Assembly: GCF_000016825.1 (NCBI RefSeq)
Contig: NC_009513.1
Location: 1,806,501-1,870,500 of the forward strand
Reading direction: 5' to 3'
Source of the DNA: Limosilactobacillus reuteri subsp. reuteri
GTDB lineage: Bacteria > Bacillota > Bacilli > Lactobacillales > Lactobacillaceae
DNA length: 64,000 bases
Each line of letters begins with the position of its first letter. The stretch's first letter is position 1. The position numbers and the translations under genes are program-made. Shown in pieces: positions 44,598-53,579 of this stretch. A model generated the notes under the pieces. The model did not search any database and was not told the origin of the DNA. It saw only the letters and a list, made by a program, of their open reading frames with translations.

Positions 44598-45890
44598 TTA
44601 TCCCCTCATTTCTAATACTCTTCCCGGTGGCTCTTTTACTGATAATTGATTAGCCTTTGTCATCATTAGCCAATAAACATTTTGATAATGATAATTATTG
44701 ATTCGTTCCTCTCCCCACCCATCAGTAATAATGATAATTATGCGATTTCGTTTAGTTAGGTGGTGCAGATGGAGATAGTCAAAAACACATTGAAAACTTG
44801 TACCCCCGCCACCAGTTCGTCTAAAATCAAGTTTTTTACCATCATGTAGTTTTTGCTTGGCAGTCACCCGGGCATCAAACGAGTAAACGTTAGCTGTCAG
44901 TTTCGTTTTCTTAAGCATCTTTTCAAGCGTCGTTAGTGTTTGAACGATTTCTTGATCGGTGACTGATCCGGAATTATCAACAAAAATGTCAACAGCCGGA
45001 TCCAATCTCGTAACTTTGCCAGGCAAATCCATTCGCAATGGTTGCCGGCGATTAAAGCGAGCATGCGAATTAACTTGTCCTCGTGCAATCAACCCAAACT
45101 GATGCCTAAGAACCTGCCGCCAATCAACTATTTTGGTTTGGTGCGCTTTTTGCAACTGTGCTTTTACATTTCCTGGTAATAAACCGCGATCTCGTTGCGG
45201 GGTTTGCTTCCAAGAACGATTCAAAATCCGCTTAATATTCGCTAAGCGTACGACCTGATTGCTGACCTGTTGACTTGTCTTAGGTTCCTGCCAGCCGTTA
45301 TGAGTATCGGCTGTTTTAACCTCATCTGCCGTTGCATTTTCCTTTTGTTTGCTGCCATTCAAATTAAGGCCTGGCTGATGTAGTTTTTCTTGTTGTTCAG
45401 CAGGCAGCTGTTCTAATATATTGAGATAATCCTGCGAATCTAATTTTGGCATTAGCTTTTGACGAAGAACCTTTTCCAATTGGCTAAGGGTTACTGTTCC
45501 CTGGGGTGACTCAGTTAAATACTGGTTTACCGCTACATCGGTTGCAATCTGGACTAAATCTTGATGAGGATAAGAAGCATAACGTAATGGATGCATCCAG
45601 ATAAGGTGAAGGGCTTCATGTTCTAATAAGCTTTGAAGTTCATCATTACGAACGTGCACTAACTTTTCTGGATTAATAACCAGTACAAGGTGATTGTCTT
45701 CCCACCTCAATCCCATCATTGCGGGTAACTGTAAATCATTCTCTCGTGGAAGTTGTAATAACACTTCTCCGAAAAGGCGCTGTTTTTGAAGGATGCTAAT
45801 AATTGCCTTCCTAATCTGTTGTGCGGACGTTACATGATTATCGCTTCCGTCATTTTGATGTAACCGTGCCAGGAAGTCACCTAAACTCAT
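44598..45890 (-). CDS. Metallopeptidase-like/VWA-like protein (DUF2201)
   Basis: A 430-residue protein with two parts. The N-terminal part carries a zinc-protease-like HEALH (HExxH, residues 91-95) in LLEHEALHLIWMHPLR. The C-terminal part is a VWA-like domain with a MIDAS: DIFVDNSGSV (Asp-x-Ser-Gly-Ser near 305), Thr in GGGGTSF (near 358) and Asp in ITDGWG (near 396). A charged linker (about 165-240) joins them. This is the DUF2201 pattern that pairs with MoxR AAA ATPases. Its ATG overlaps the stop of the ATPase gene (ATGA). Targets are unknown. Confidence 0.88.
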   Translation of the reverse strand: MSLGDFLARLHQNDGSDNHVTSAQQIRKAIISILQKQRLFGEVLLQLPRENDLQLPAMMGLRWEDNHLVLVINPEKLVHVRNDELQSLLEHEALHLIWMHPLRYASYPHQDLVQIATDVAVNQYLTESPQGTVTLSQLEKVLRQKLMPKLDSQDYLNILEQLPAEQQEKLHQPGLNLNGSKQKENATADEVKTADTHNGWQEPKTSQQVSNQVVRLANIKRILNRSWKQTPQRDRGLLPGNVKAQLQKAHQTKIVDWRQVLRHQFGLIARGQVNSHARFNRRQPLRMDLPGKVTRLDPAVDIFVDNSGSVTDQEIVQTLTTLEKMLKKTKLTANVYSFDARVTAKQKLHDGKKLDFRRTGGGGTSFQCVFDYLHLHHLTKRNRIIIIITDGWGEERINNYHYQNVYWLMMTKANQLSVKEPPGRVLEMRG

Positions 45891-47032
45891 CGATTATCAC
45901 CACGCGTCGCAACCTCCGCAAAATATTGATAAAGTTGCGCTACAGAGCCTTGGGGATGTTTGATGGCTTGTTCATACATTGCTTGCAAGAGGTCAATGAA
46001 ATCTTCACCAACTGTTTGAACAATCGCATACTGACCATCCTCACTAACTAATTGGAGATACTTAATAAATAGAGCTGCCTCTTCTTCAGATGCCAACTTA
46101 GGACTGAGCCATGACCGTAATACTTGAATTTTGGTTGCTTCATCAGCATTTTCAAACTGCTCCTTGCCATTTTTAGCATCTTTCAAGATCGCTACTGTAA
46201 GCTCTTGACCCTGTGCAAGGACAAACTGAGCAAAGGCCACCCCTACTTCGTCACCTAAGTCACCACTAAATATATCTGCAGCAAGTTCTTTTTGCATTTT
46301 CTGATCTAACGCCTGTAATTGATCAAGATTGCGGGAAACTCTTTCCCAAGCACGTGGCGTGGGAGCCAAATCTTCATTGTTCGGATCAATAACTAATAAT
46401 TGTTCAGGGTATTGCGTAAGATAGGCGGAAACAAGGTCATTAATTCCAGCGGTCTTGGCCCATTTTAACCATTCAGCCGTCGAACTCGTCATTACTAAAC
46501 GAACTGTCCGATCTTTAATTGCAGCATCCCCAGTCGCAACACCATATTCACGATCGGTAAAACCTGTCATCGTAGAATCGGGATTCTCCGCAATAATGAT
46601 CCGCACTGTGGAAGGCAACCGCAAAGAATTAATCTTTCGTTGAAGGACAAGGTTCATTAGTTCACTTTGAACAGCTTGCGTTCCGCGATTAAATTCATCT
46701 AAAAACCAAATAATTGATTGATTAGGATGGGCTTCGGCATACTTAATAATGCTGACCAAAGTTTCAGAGTAACCAAATTTCACATTTGCAAGGCGACCGT
46801 AATTTTTCGTTTCAACAAAGGATTCGCTGGTCAAGGGAGGAACCGGAATTGCAAGGTCTCCTTTTTCACTTAAGCTGACAACCGTAGTAAATAATGCCGC
46901 ATTCAGATTAGCAGCAATTTCACGAACTAAAGCAGATTTACCGATGCCCGCATCCCCGACAATATTCGGAACATTACCCGCATCAAGAACAACAGGAACT
47001 GCCGTTAATAGTTGTTGATAAGTTAGCGCCAT
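45887..47032 (-). CDS. MoxR-like AAA+ ATPase
   Basis: A 381-residue ATPase with Walker A GDAGIGKSALV (residues 26-36), Walker B IIWFLDEFNRG (106-116), sensor 1 in IIIAENPDS (near 145) and a C-terminal helical region. MoxR proteins are chaperone-like ATPases that work on a VWA partner, often to insert metals or assemble complexes. Here the partner is the overlapping downstream gene (ATGA overlap). It follows the glycosylase gene after 3 bases. Confidence 0.88.
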   Translation of the reverse strand: MALTYQQLLTAVPVVLDAGNVPNIVGDAGIGKSALVREIAANLNAALFTTVVSLSEKGDLAIPVPPLTSESFVETKNYGRLANVKFGYSETLVSIIKYAEAHPNQSIIWFLDEFNRGTQAVQSELMNLVLQRKINSLRLPSTVRIIIAENPDSTMTGFTDREYGVATGDAAIKDRTVRLVMTSSTAEWLKWAKTAGINDLVSAYLTQYPEQLLVIDPNNEDLAPTPRAWERVSRNLDQLQALDQKMQKELAADIFSGDLGDEVGVAFAQFVLAQGQELTVAILKDAKNGKEQFENADEATKIQVLRSWLSPKLASEEEAALFIKYLQLVSEDGQYAIVQTVGEDFIDLLQAMYEQAIKHPQGSVAQLYQYFAEVATRGDNR

Positions 47033-47035
47033 TAT

Positions 47036-47668
47036 TTACCCCTTCCAGCCATGACATTCCAGATCCATGTCTTGTTTTTTCACGTTTGATACATAGGGAT
47101 TGCCTTTTACATAAAAGCGGCGTGGACTTAACCCGTCCTTTCCCTTTAAATTAACTCCAATCCGCGCAGAAATAGCTATTTCTCCAGGAATTTTATAATT
47201 ATGTAAATCAACCGTTAGTGGACTTGTTTCCATTGGCTGCCCGTCTAAGTCTCGTGAATGAATTCCAAGAGCTTGTACTAATTTACCGGGACCGTTAGTA
47301 ATATTTACCCCTGACATGTGCCGATTTTCGATCATTTTATCGATGTTTAGCGCCGGTTCTATTCCGCGAAGTAAAATTCCTTGAGGTTCTTCTGCATCCT
47401 GAACCACAATATCAAAACAATAATGTCCACGGATTTGGTATAGGTAGATATTCCCGGGCATCCCATACAAAGATTCCGAGTAGCCAGTGCGTCGTCCGTT
47501 AAAAGCATGCGATGCAGAATCTTTTTCTCCTAAATATGCTTCTGTTTCAACAATATAACCACCAATGATTCCACTTTTAGTTTGGTATTTTACTAGTTTC
47601 CCTAAAAGATCCTTCGCAATTTCGACTGTGGGCCGTCCAGTAAAAAATTGTTGATATTTTGTTAGCAT
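47036..47668 (-). CDS. DNA-3-methyladenine glycosylase (MPG/AAG type)
   Basis: A 210-residue protein of the mammalian-type alkyladenine glycosylase family that removes alkylated purines. Conserved segments are VEIAKDLLGKLVKY (near residue 15), the catalytic Glu in YIVETEAYLGEKDSASHAFNGRRT (near 40-63), MYGMPGNIYLYQIRGHYCFDIV-like LYGMPGNIYLYQIRG (near 70) and NGPGKLVQALGI (near 125). ATG 47668 follows AGGAGG; a longer frame has none. It leads the operon with the MoxR and VWA genes. Confidence 0.93.
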   Translation of the reverse strand: MLTKYQQFFTGRPTVEIAKDLLGKLVKYQTKSGIIGGYIVETEAYLGEKDSASHAFNGRRTGYSESLYGMPGNIYLYQIRGHYCFDIVVQDAEEPQGILLRGIEPALNIDKMIENRHMSGVNITNGPGKLVQALGIHSRDLDGQPMETSPLTVDLHNYKIPGEIAISARIGVNLKGKDGLSPRRFYVKGNPYVSNVKKQDMDLECHGWKG

Positions 47669-47727
47669 ATTTATTTTCCTCCTAAAAAGAACTATCCTAA
47701 ACATAACACTAATTAAAGGAGATTGGC

Positions 47728-48102
47728 ATGATGGAACTAAAAATTGAACGAATCTATACTAAACCTGTTGATTTAGATGGTTATCGTATCCTCGTTGACC
47801 GCATTTGGCCACGCGGGATTTCAAAAGAAAATGCACATCTTGATAAGTGGCTCAAAGAAGTCGGACCCAGTACTGAGCTTCGGAAATGGTTTGGTCATGA
47901 TGTGGCTCGCTATCCAGAATTCAAAGAACGTTATCTAGCAGAATTAACCAACAATCCTGTTTACTATAATTCATTAAAGGCAATTGTCCAAAGTCAGTTG
48001 CCAAGCCAAAACGTTATTCTCCTTTACGGGGCAAAAGATGAAGAACATAATCAAGCAGTTATTCTTGCTGACAAGCTTCGAAAAGATTTACAACTAATAT
48101 AA
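47728..48102 (+). CDS. DUF488 family protein
   Basis: A 124-residue protein with the family motifs IERIYTKPVDLDGYRILVDRIWPRGISKE at the N-terminus (residues 5-33) and LRKWFGHDVARYPEFKERY (about 50-68), ending VILLYGAKDEEHNQAVILADKL. DUF488 members are of unknown function, with some hints of redox or metal stress roles. AAAGGAG lies before the ATG. It is divergent from the glycosylase gene, with a gap of 59 bases. Confidence 0.9.
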   Translation: MMELKIERIYTKPVDLDGYRILVDRIWPRGISKENAHLDKWLKEVGPSTELRKWFGHDVARYPEFKERYLAELTNNPVYYNSLKAIVQSQLPSQNVILLYGAKDEEHNQAVILADKLRKDLQLI

Positions 48103-48138
48103 ATCAATAATTTTGTATTTTTTAGGAATAATTTGTTT

Positions 48139-48247
48139 TATAATAAAATATGAGGATTTTATTCATAATTCTCTATTACCCATTGTTTCACTGATCTAGT
48201 TATATAAAAACCTTTTGAAGGTAGCGCTATCTCAAAGGTTTTTTATA
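48139..48247 (+). ncRNA. Candidate small RNA or downstream terminator region
   Basis: The 291-base gap 48103-48393 holds no gene. It has TATAAT at 48139 and, about 70 bases later, a terminator pairing AACCTTTTGA with TCAAAGGTT before a T-run (48210-48245). The pair could bound a short RNA of about 95 bases or only end the DUF488 transcript. A second hairpin pairs GAAGTCTA with TAGACTTC near 48342-48373. Weak evidence. Confidence 0.3.
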
Positions 48248-48393
48248 AGCTTTTTTAGTGACCTTTTCTAATCGTGCAATTAGAATTACGGGTATCAATA
48301 ACCCCCTAGTTTCATTTTGAAACAATTATCTGATAAGGTGGAAGTCTATTATTGAAGTGGTAGGTAGACTTCTGCTTTATATTTTTAAATCAA

Positions 48394-48567
48394 TTATTTA
48401 TCAGCCCAACTACGACCATCAAGCTCACCAGCGGCATTGACTAGGCGTTGTGCTTGTTTAAGCATTAACTGATCTAACGCCCGGTAAAAAGCTTGATCTT
48501 CATATGTTGGGCTATTTTTCATTAATTTTGTTAGTTCTTCATGTGCCCATTGTTGATTCTCATTCAT
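48394..48567 (-). CDS. Small protein, unknown (57 residues)
   Basis: MNENQQWAHEELTKLMKN opens a soluble, helical 57-residue product. The ATG is 2 bases after the stop of the oxidoreductase gene, and GAGGATGACT ahead of it provides the ribosome binding site within that gene's end. No family recognised. The tight spacing suggests translational coupling with the oxidoreductase. Confidence 0.65.
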   Translation of the reverse strand: MNENQQWAHEELTKLMKNSPTYEDQAFYRALDQLMLKQAQRLVNAAGELDGRSWADK

Positions 48568-48569
48568 TT

Positions 48570-49253
48570 TTAGTCATCCTCTTTTTCTCGTAGCCAGCCG
48601 ATAGAAGTGTGTAAATCATCTAGCTCTTCTTGTTGGTCTTGTAAAAGTGCCAATAATTGTTCTAATTTAGCTTGTTGAAGAAGATCTGACTCTTGAGCAA
48701 TTTTAACGTTAAGGTGGTCAATAAACCATTGCGTCTGATCGCTAAAATGCAAGAATTTATCTAAGGTCAAATATTGCTGATAGTGGATAAATAATAACTG
48801 TCGCTCTTCTTCACTCTGTTGGGCAAATTGATAGATCGGTAATGGTGGTAAATACTTCATCTCCATTGCGTGCGCTAAAGCCTGATATGGTCGTAAAATT
48901 TCAGCAATTGTATATCCTTGACTGGCGCCTGGTTGAAAGGCAGAGGCAGAATGAGCAACCGTCGTAACAATCCCCAATTCACGGCCTTTTAGCAAATAGC
49001 TACTTGTAAGTTGTGAATTCCATACCTCATCAAGCCATTGCTTTAAGATTGCTGGCGCACTATACCAATACAGCGGAAATTGAAAAATAATTCGGGTTGC
49101 TGATTTAAGTAATTCCTGCTCTTGAGAAATATCAAAAGGTGTTTTTAATTCATGCCACATAACGTTATTTTCATTATCAGCGGCTGCCTTTAAAAACGAT
49201 TCAGTCGATGAATTTGCAAGTTGAGGGTGCGCCACTATCACCAGTGTTTTCAT
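48570..49253 (-). CDS. NAD(P)H-dependent oxidoreductase, quinone reductase-like flavoprotein
   Basis: A 227-residue flavodoxin-fold protein of the NQO/KefF-like group. Motifs are TLVIVAHPQLANSS at the N-terminus, FQFPLYWYSAPAILKQWLDEVW (residues 68-89) and GRELGIVTTVAHSASAFQPGASQGY (near 100-124). Such enzymes reduce quinones or azo/nitro compounds with two electrons. ATG 49253 follows GGAG; the start two codons earlier is less well placed. A helical C-terminal extension after residue 170 is longer than usual. It lies between two unknown genes. Confidence 0.87.
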   Translation of the reverse strand: MKTLVIVAHPQLANSSTESFLKAAADNENNVMWHELKTPFDISQEQELLKSATRIIFQFPLYWYSAPAILKQWLDEVWNSQLTSSYLLKGRELGIVTTVAHSASAFQPGASQGYTIAEILRPYQALAHAMEMKYLPPLPIYQFAQQSEEERQLLFIHYQQYLTLDKFLHFSDQTQWFIDHLNVKIAQESDLLQQAKLEQLLALLQDQQEELDDLHTSIGWLREKEDD

Positions 49254-49258
49254 CAATT

Positions 49259-49579
49259 TCACTCCTTTAATTCTACAAGACCTTGTTTCAGTACATCTTC
49301 TGTAACATCGACAGTTAAAAATCGTTGCAGCGGCGTTTCACTATGACGATCCTTAAAAGCCATTGGTTCTGCTTTTAGAATTACAACAGTCAAGTTATTT
49401 TCCGTCAGCATTAACTGACCTGGATGATTAAATTTTCCCTTAGTATGTTTTCCAGTCCGCCAAGTATGTAATTTTGCCTCGCCATTTTGGTCAAACTTTA
49501 ACTGGTACTTTCCACTAGCATCTGTTTCCACGGGAATTCCGGTAAACTTTTGAACATCATACTTATCTTTTTTACTCAT
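49259..49579 (-). CDS. Small soluble protein, unknown
   Basis: A 106-residue, basic-to-neutral protein starting MSKKDKYDVQKFTGIPVETD. It looks rich in beta structure (alternating charged and hydrophobic residues with LMLTENNLTVVILKAEPM in the middle). No domain recognised. AAGGATATATT precedes the ATG. It directly precedes the oxidoreductase gene. Confidence 0.68.
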   Translation of the reverse strand: MSKKDKYDVQKFTGIPVETDASGKYQLKFDQNGEAKLHTWRTGKHTKGKFNHPGQLMLTENNLTVVILKAEPMAFKDRHSETPLQRFLTVDVTEDVLKQGLVELKE

Positions 49580-49609
49580 AATATATCCTTCTTAATAATT
49601 AATCTAATT

Positions 49610-50569
49610 TTACAGTTCCGCTTTTAATTGGTCCGCATAGGTATTAACCTCATCCTGTTGGTCTTCACTTGTGTAGTAATTATTTATCAAATTCGTAACA
49701 GTGGTATGCGTAGTAGTCATTGGTGCCCCTGCCACACTTTGATTTTCAGTTGGTTCAATCATTTTAATTGTGACATCATTGCCTTTACGTTTAAACCAAA
49801 TATAGCTAGTCGGATCCCCTTGTGTTGTTACATATTGATAATCCGCAACTTCACCATAACCATAATGTGTTCCATAATACATTTCACCATTTTGAACTCC
49901 TGCCTTAAACCAATCAGGGTTCTTTAACAATGCAACTAATGTTCCTAGCTGCTGAGTAGTTAATCCATCCTTATCCGTAATTGTAACTTTACCACGCATA
50001 TCAATAATTTGGGTATTTTTTGCCACTTTCAAAACACGGTTAACTTCCCCATGAGTTTTGGCATACGTCACCATTTCAGCGAGTGTTACTCCTGTTTTGC
50101 GAATACCGTTACTACTGTTCGCATAGTAAACCTTATTCCCGACGATTGTATAGTAGGTTGAATTTAAACGATCGCCATCTTCATCACTTGCGGAAGTTAA
50201 TTTAATCGTGTATAAAACTTTGGCGTCCTTAGGATAAGTCTTAGTAGAAGGTCCCTCTCCCCAAGGCACTGCCTCTTTATCATAAATCTTAACCGTTGCT
50301 CCCTGATTGTTATTTTCCATATCAGCAGAATAGTCGTAATCATTCGCTCCTGGCATATGCGCATCCCGATAATACAACACAAGCGCAGCAATCTGCTCAG
50401 GCGTTAATCGTTCAGCGTTTAGTGCTGCATCATCCCTTGTTTGTTGTGTACTCGATAAAGAACTAGTCACACTGCTTGTTGATCCATTAGTACTTGAGGA
50501 TGTTCTTCCACAAGCCACCATGACCATCATCGTCAATGAAAGCATCAAAATTAGTGCTATTTTTCTCAT
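49610..50569 (-). CDS. Secreted lipoprotein, unknown
   Basis: A 319-residue protein with a lipoprotein signal: positive start MRKIALILML, hydrophobic core and MVACGR with Cys at residue 20 as the modified residue. A Ser/Thr-rich linker follows (residues 22-45), then a domain with LTPEQIAALVLYYR and, later, a repeat-like LTTQQLGTLVALLKNPDWF. The substrate is not apparent. The start is ATG 50569, with GGGGAG upstream. It is monocistronic. Confidence 0.8.
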   Translation of the reverse strand: MRKIALILMLSLTMMVMVACGRTSSSTNGSTSSVTSSLSSTQQTRDDAALNAERLTPEQIAALVLYYRDAHMPGANDYDYSADMENNNQGATVKIYDKEAVPWGEGPSTKTYPKDAKVLYTIKLTSASDEDGDRLNSTYYTIVGNKVYYANSSNGIRKTGVTLAEMVTYAKTHGEVNRVLKVAKNTQIIDMRGKVTITDKDGLTTQQLGTLVALLKNPDWFKAGVQNGEMYYGTHYGYGEVADYQYVTTQGDPTSYIWFKRKGNDVTIKMIEPTENQSVAGAPMTTTHTTVTNLINNYYTSEDQQDEVNTYADQLKAEL

Positions 50570-50633
50570 AAAGATACTCCCCACAGATCTTATACTTAGA
50601 GCCTTATTATACCTTAATCTTTAGGAGTTACCT

Positions 50634-50664
50634 AAAAAGCCTCCATGATTGATTTGGAGACTTC
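50634..50664 (-). terminator. Terminator of the Rpn-family gene
   Basis: On the minus strand GTCTCCA pairs with TGGAGGC (one wobble), followed by TTTTT. Confidence 0.78.
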
Positions 50665-50673
50665 CTTCTCATT

Positions 50674-51666
50674 TTATTCAGCAAAATAATCCTTAATTTT
50701 CTTGTCTGACAAGTTAAACTTTTCTTTTATTTCTTTTCTGATTGTTGTTTCATCAATATTCAGCTCTCTCATTGCCAAAATAGATGTTTTAATTATTGTC
50801 TGCTGATTTTCGTGTAGTTTTTGTTCTCTTTCTTGAATTAGCTGTTCTTTTTCTTTAAGTCGATCCTGACCTTCTTTAATTTCACGTTTACCTTTCTGGA
50901 GCTCTCGTTTTCCCTTTTGAAGCTCTCGTTTTCCTTCTAGAAGTTCACGTTTGCCATCCCGTATCTTACGTTCACCCTCACGAATCTTTTTCTCGCGCAT
51001 TTCTTGATCCATTTCATATACTGAACGTCGCATGTATTCCGACCTCCATTTCCGATTCCGCTTTACAACTGCTATTCTCTCCTTTAATTTTACGACAAGC
51101 GGATCGGTTGCTTCAACTTTTCGTTGGGCAATCATATCTAAAAACGCCTGCATCTTAGGATCAACATCGTGACGCAAGGAAGGGACGTTAAATAAGATAT
51201 CGGTTTGTCCGTCTTCTATAATTTGTTCGGGAATTTCATCAATATGCTTATGTAATACATAACGTTGCTGGCCAAGCTGGAATGGATCAAAATTGCAGAA
51301 GAAAATCACATAGGAATCATCAGCTTGTTCATATGGCTGTCCTTTATCATAAGCCTCCATTGAGCTGGCAGTTTGATAATAACGAATTCGTTTAGCGATA
51401 TTGTGGTGGTCAGCTACTTGCATCTCAATATCATAATGGTTACCTTGTTCGTCGGTCGTATAGATGTCAAAACGCACTGCCTTAGCATCAGGAGCGACAG
51501 CAAACTCTTGCTGATTATTAGGCAACTTAATCTTTTTAATATGCAAGTCCGGTAAGATCCGACGTAAAACTTCTAAACAAATATCATAATCAAGCATCAC
51601 CTTATTGAAGATATAGTCATCGGCTAAGCCTGCCATCTCCCACTTTTTACGCAAGAATTCATTCAT
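50674..51666 (-). CDS. Rpn family recombination-promoting nuclease/PD-(D/E)XK transposase-like
   Basis: A 330-residue protein. The N-terminal part is the nuclease core with DYIFNKVMLDY, the active-site Asp in AVRFDIYTTDEQGNHYDIEM (near residue 70) and Glu-Met-Gln of the strand, then RIRYYQTASSM. Residues 229-270 are six tandem heptads of the form [RKLQ]xG[EKQ][RD][KRE][IL] encoded by 21-base DNA repeats (50857-50982), forming a charged helix or coiled coil. The rest is helical. ATG 51666 lies after AGGAGG. Family members are linked to recombination. Confidence 0.87.
   Translation of the reverse strand: MNEFLRKKWEMAGLADDYIFNKVMLDYDICLEVLRRILPDLHIKKIKLPNNQQEFAVAPDAKAVRFDIYTTDEQGNHYDIEMQVADHHNIAKRIRYYQTASSMEAYDKGQPYEQADDSYVIFFCNFDPFQLGQQRYVLHKHIDEIPEQIIEDGQTDILFNVPSLRHDVDPKMQAFLDMIAQRKVEATDPLVVKLKERIAVVKRNRKWRSEYMRRSVYEMDQEMREKKIREGERKIRDGKRELLEGKRELQKGKRELQKGKREIKEGQDRLKEKEQLIQEREQKLHENQQTIIKTSILAMRELNIDETTIRKEIKEKFNLSDKKIKDYFAE
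50857..50982 (-). repeat. 21-base tandem repeat inside the Rpn-family gene
   Basis: Six units of 21 bases encode REGERKI, RDGKREL, LEGKREL, QKGKREL, QKGKREI and KEGQDRL. Identical middle units point to recent duplication, so copy number may vary among strains. Confidence 0.85.
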
Positions 51667-51787
51667 CCTTATGACCCTCCTGTTAGATAGTTCTATAAAG
51701 ATATATACGTAAAAGACAAGGATTTGCACTTTTTTACTCAATATTTTTCCAATGTATCATTAATGCATATTAATAATGCTTTATCTT

Positions 51788-51815
51788 TTGGCTATGGATA
51801 AGATTCGACTATAAT
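51788..51815 (+). promoter_or_regulatory. Promoter of the small membrane protein gene
   Basis: TTGGCT and TATAAT are 16 bases apart, about 80 bases before ATG 51894. The leader between them holds no evident structure beyond a short CTAT/ATAG stem. Confidence 0.6.
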
Positions 51816-51893
51816 AGAGAGTGAAAAGTAAATCTTCTTTATTAGGTATTATCTATGGTATGTGTAGATAGGATGTTGAAAGGAAGTAATACT

Positions 51894-52178
51894 ATGTTCG
51901 ACGTTATCTTTTGGATTCTTGCAATCTGGTTTGTAGTAAACGTTGTATGGATGTGGTTTGCCCTTAACAATCAAATTCTACAAAAGACATTCGCATGGAT
52001 TAATGTATGTGCTATCGTAATTGGTTTTTGGGTATACTACGGCATGACACACGACGGCAACGTACTTAATGGCTGGTTCCTTACAATGAATTGGGTCAAC
52101 ATTGCAATTGCTGCTATCCAATTCTACTTTGGTTATCGTGAAAATAACGTTACCCACAACGGTCACACAACCGCATGA
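51894..52178 (+). CDS. Small integral membrane protein, unknown
   Basis: A 94-residue protein with three hydrophobic stretches (residues 4-24, 30-50, 58-78) and Trp-rich helices, starting MFDVIFWILAIWFVVNVVW. AAAGGAAG lies before the ATG. It has its own TATAAT promoter and a strong terminator, so it is monocistronic. Codon use is strongly biased, suggesting high expression. No family recognised. Confidence 0.78.
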   Translation: MFDVIFWILAIWFVVNVVWMWFALNNQILQKTFAWINVCAIVIGFWVYYGMTHDGNVLNGWFLTMNWVNIAIAAIQFYFGYRENNVTHNGHTTA

Positions 52179-52239
52179 TTGATTTACTTTTCAATTACAG
52201 GGCTATGGCTTAGGGTCATGGTTCTTTTTAGTAAAAAAG

Positions 52240-52284
52240 AAGAGAGTGTGGAAAAAACTTCAGTTTTTTCCACACTCTCTTCTC
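52240..52284. terminator. Bidirectional terminator
   Basis: GAGAGTGTGGAAAAAA pairs perfectly with TTTTTTCCACACTCTC across a 6-base loop. Confidence 0.9.
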
Positions 52285-52364
52285 AATTTTCCGGCTTGAT
52301 GACTTAAACTATTTAAATTCTAAAACATATAAAAGCAATTTATTACTATACACTGAAAATACAC

Positions 52365-53444
52365 TTACTTCTTCCCAAACAAAGCTGCCATCTTTGCTGC
52401 TACTTCGGGATCAAGATTATCGGCAAGCGTACTTTCATTTGATTTTTGTTCATTTTGCTGATTGGTGATCGTCTGCTTAAGGTCATCAATGACTGCTTGT
52501 TCACCAACTTCAATCGGATTAACCGTTAATCGGCCACCTGCTGCATCAGCATGACCGCCACCATTAAAGTATTTTTCAGCAAATTTAGCCACATCTAACT
52601 TTCCGTTGCTTCGAAGCGACACGCTAACCGGACTGACTACCAAGGCCGCGTCGACTTCTGGATGTTGCACTAATAATTCGTGGGCAATTTCAGATTTATA
52701 GTCACTTGCATATACGACCCCAAACTTATGATCATCGATATCTGTAATTAAAACATCTTTCAAATGGCTCTTAAGGTACTTTGCCCGCCGTTCGTTTAGG
52801 GTCCGAATCAACAACCGATTTTCTTCCTGATATTGTTGCCAACTGGTATTAAAAACATTTTGGACAAACTCTTCCGAATCTTGGAGGGGGTAAAACCAAA
52901 AGAGCTGATCAAGATTATCGGCATCAATTCGTTCCTGCTCATTCATTTCTGGATCATTTTGCCAATCCCAAGTATCATATGCCCGAATCAATTCCACAAG
53001 ATAAGCAAGATCTTTTTGCCGTTGCTCATCAACCTTCGCAAAAGACGATTGTTGTTTTAACCAATCCCATACCAAGCTTGTGGCACTTGGGTTAACTGTT
53101 GGATCAGCAGGTACGATACTATTGGCCGCATACTTTTGTCGTAGTTCTGCTTCACTTTCATGATGATCAAAGACAAGCCAATGATTAGCGAAACGTTCAT
53201 TCAATAACTTAAATGAATAATCACTATCTGGCGTCATATCCATGATGTAAACATCTGTAAATCGCCCTACTTCTGCTGTTTGCATCCATCGACTTAATTC
53301 TTCATCGATTCGTCCAGCGCCACAGTTTGTCATATCAAACTCTGTGTCTTCAAACATTACTGGTTGTAGTGTTTTTAATAATAATGGAGCCCCGAATCCA
53401 TCTAAATCATTGTGGGAAAATAATTTTATTAACCGTTGTGCCAT
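52365..53444 (-). CDS. DHH/DHHA1 family phosphoesterase
   Basis: A 359-residue phosphoesterase with the DHH domain (FSHNDLDGFGAPLLLK near residue 9, FDHHESEAELR near 96) and a C-terminal DHHA1 substrate-binding part with FNGGGHADAAGGRLTV near 300. Such proteins degrade short oligonucleotides (NrnB-like) or cyclic dinucleotide products; the exact substrate is not known. ATG 53444 follows GAGG at good spacing. It is monocistronic and divergent from the DUF2325 gene. Confidence 0.88.
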   Translation of the reverse strand: MAQRLIKLFSHNDLDGFGAPLLLKTLQPVMFEDTEFDMTNCGAGRIDEELSRWMQTAEVGRFTDVYIMDMTPDSDYSFKLLNERFANHWLVFDHHESEAELRQKYAANSIVPADPTVNPSATSLVWDWLKQQSSFAKVDEQRQKDLAYLVELIRAYDTWDWQNDPEMNEQERIDADNLDQLFWFYPLQDSEEFVQNVFNTSWQQYQEENRLLIRTLNERRAKYLKSHLKDVLITDIDDHKFGVVYASDYKSEIAHELLVQHPEVDAALVVSPVSVSLRSNGKLDVAKFAEKYFNGGGHADAAGGRLTVNPIEVGEQAVIDDLKQTITNQQNEQKSNESTLADNLDPEVAAKMAALFGKK

Positions 53445-53579
53445 TTTCGATCCTCGCAATTCTGATTTTGTTTCTTATTATACCGTAGAAAATCGGCTAA
53501 ACCACACTTAATTACTGACATCACGCTAACGAACTGCTATCATTGAAATTAGTAACTTATTTTAAGAAAGGAAAACAAT

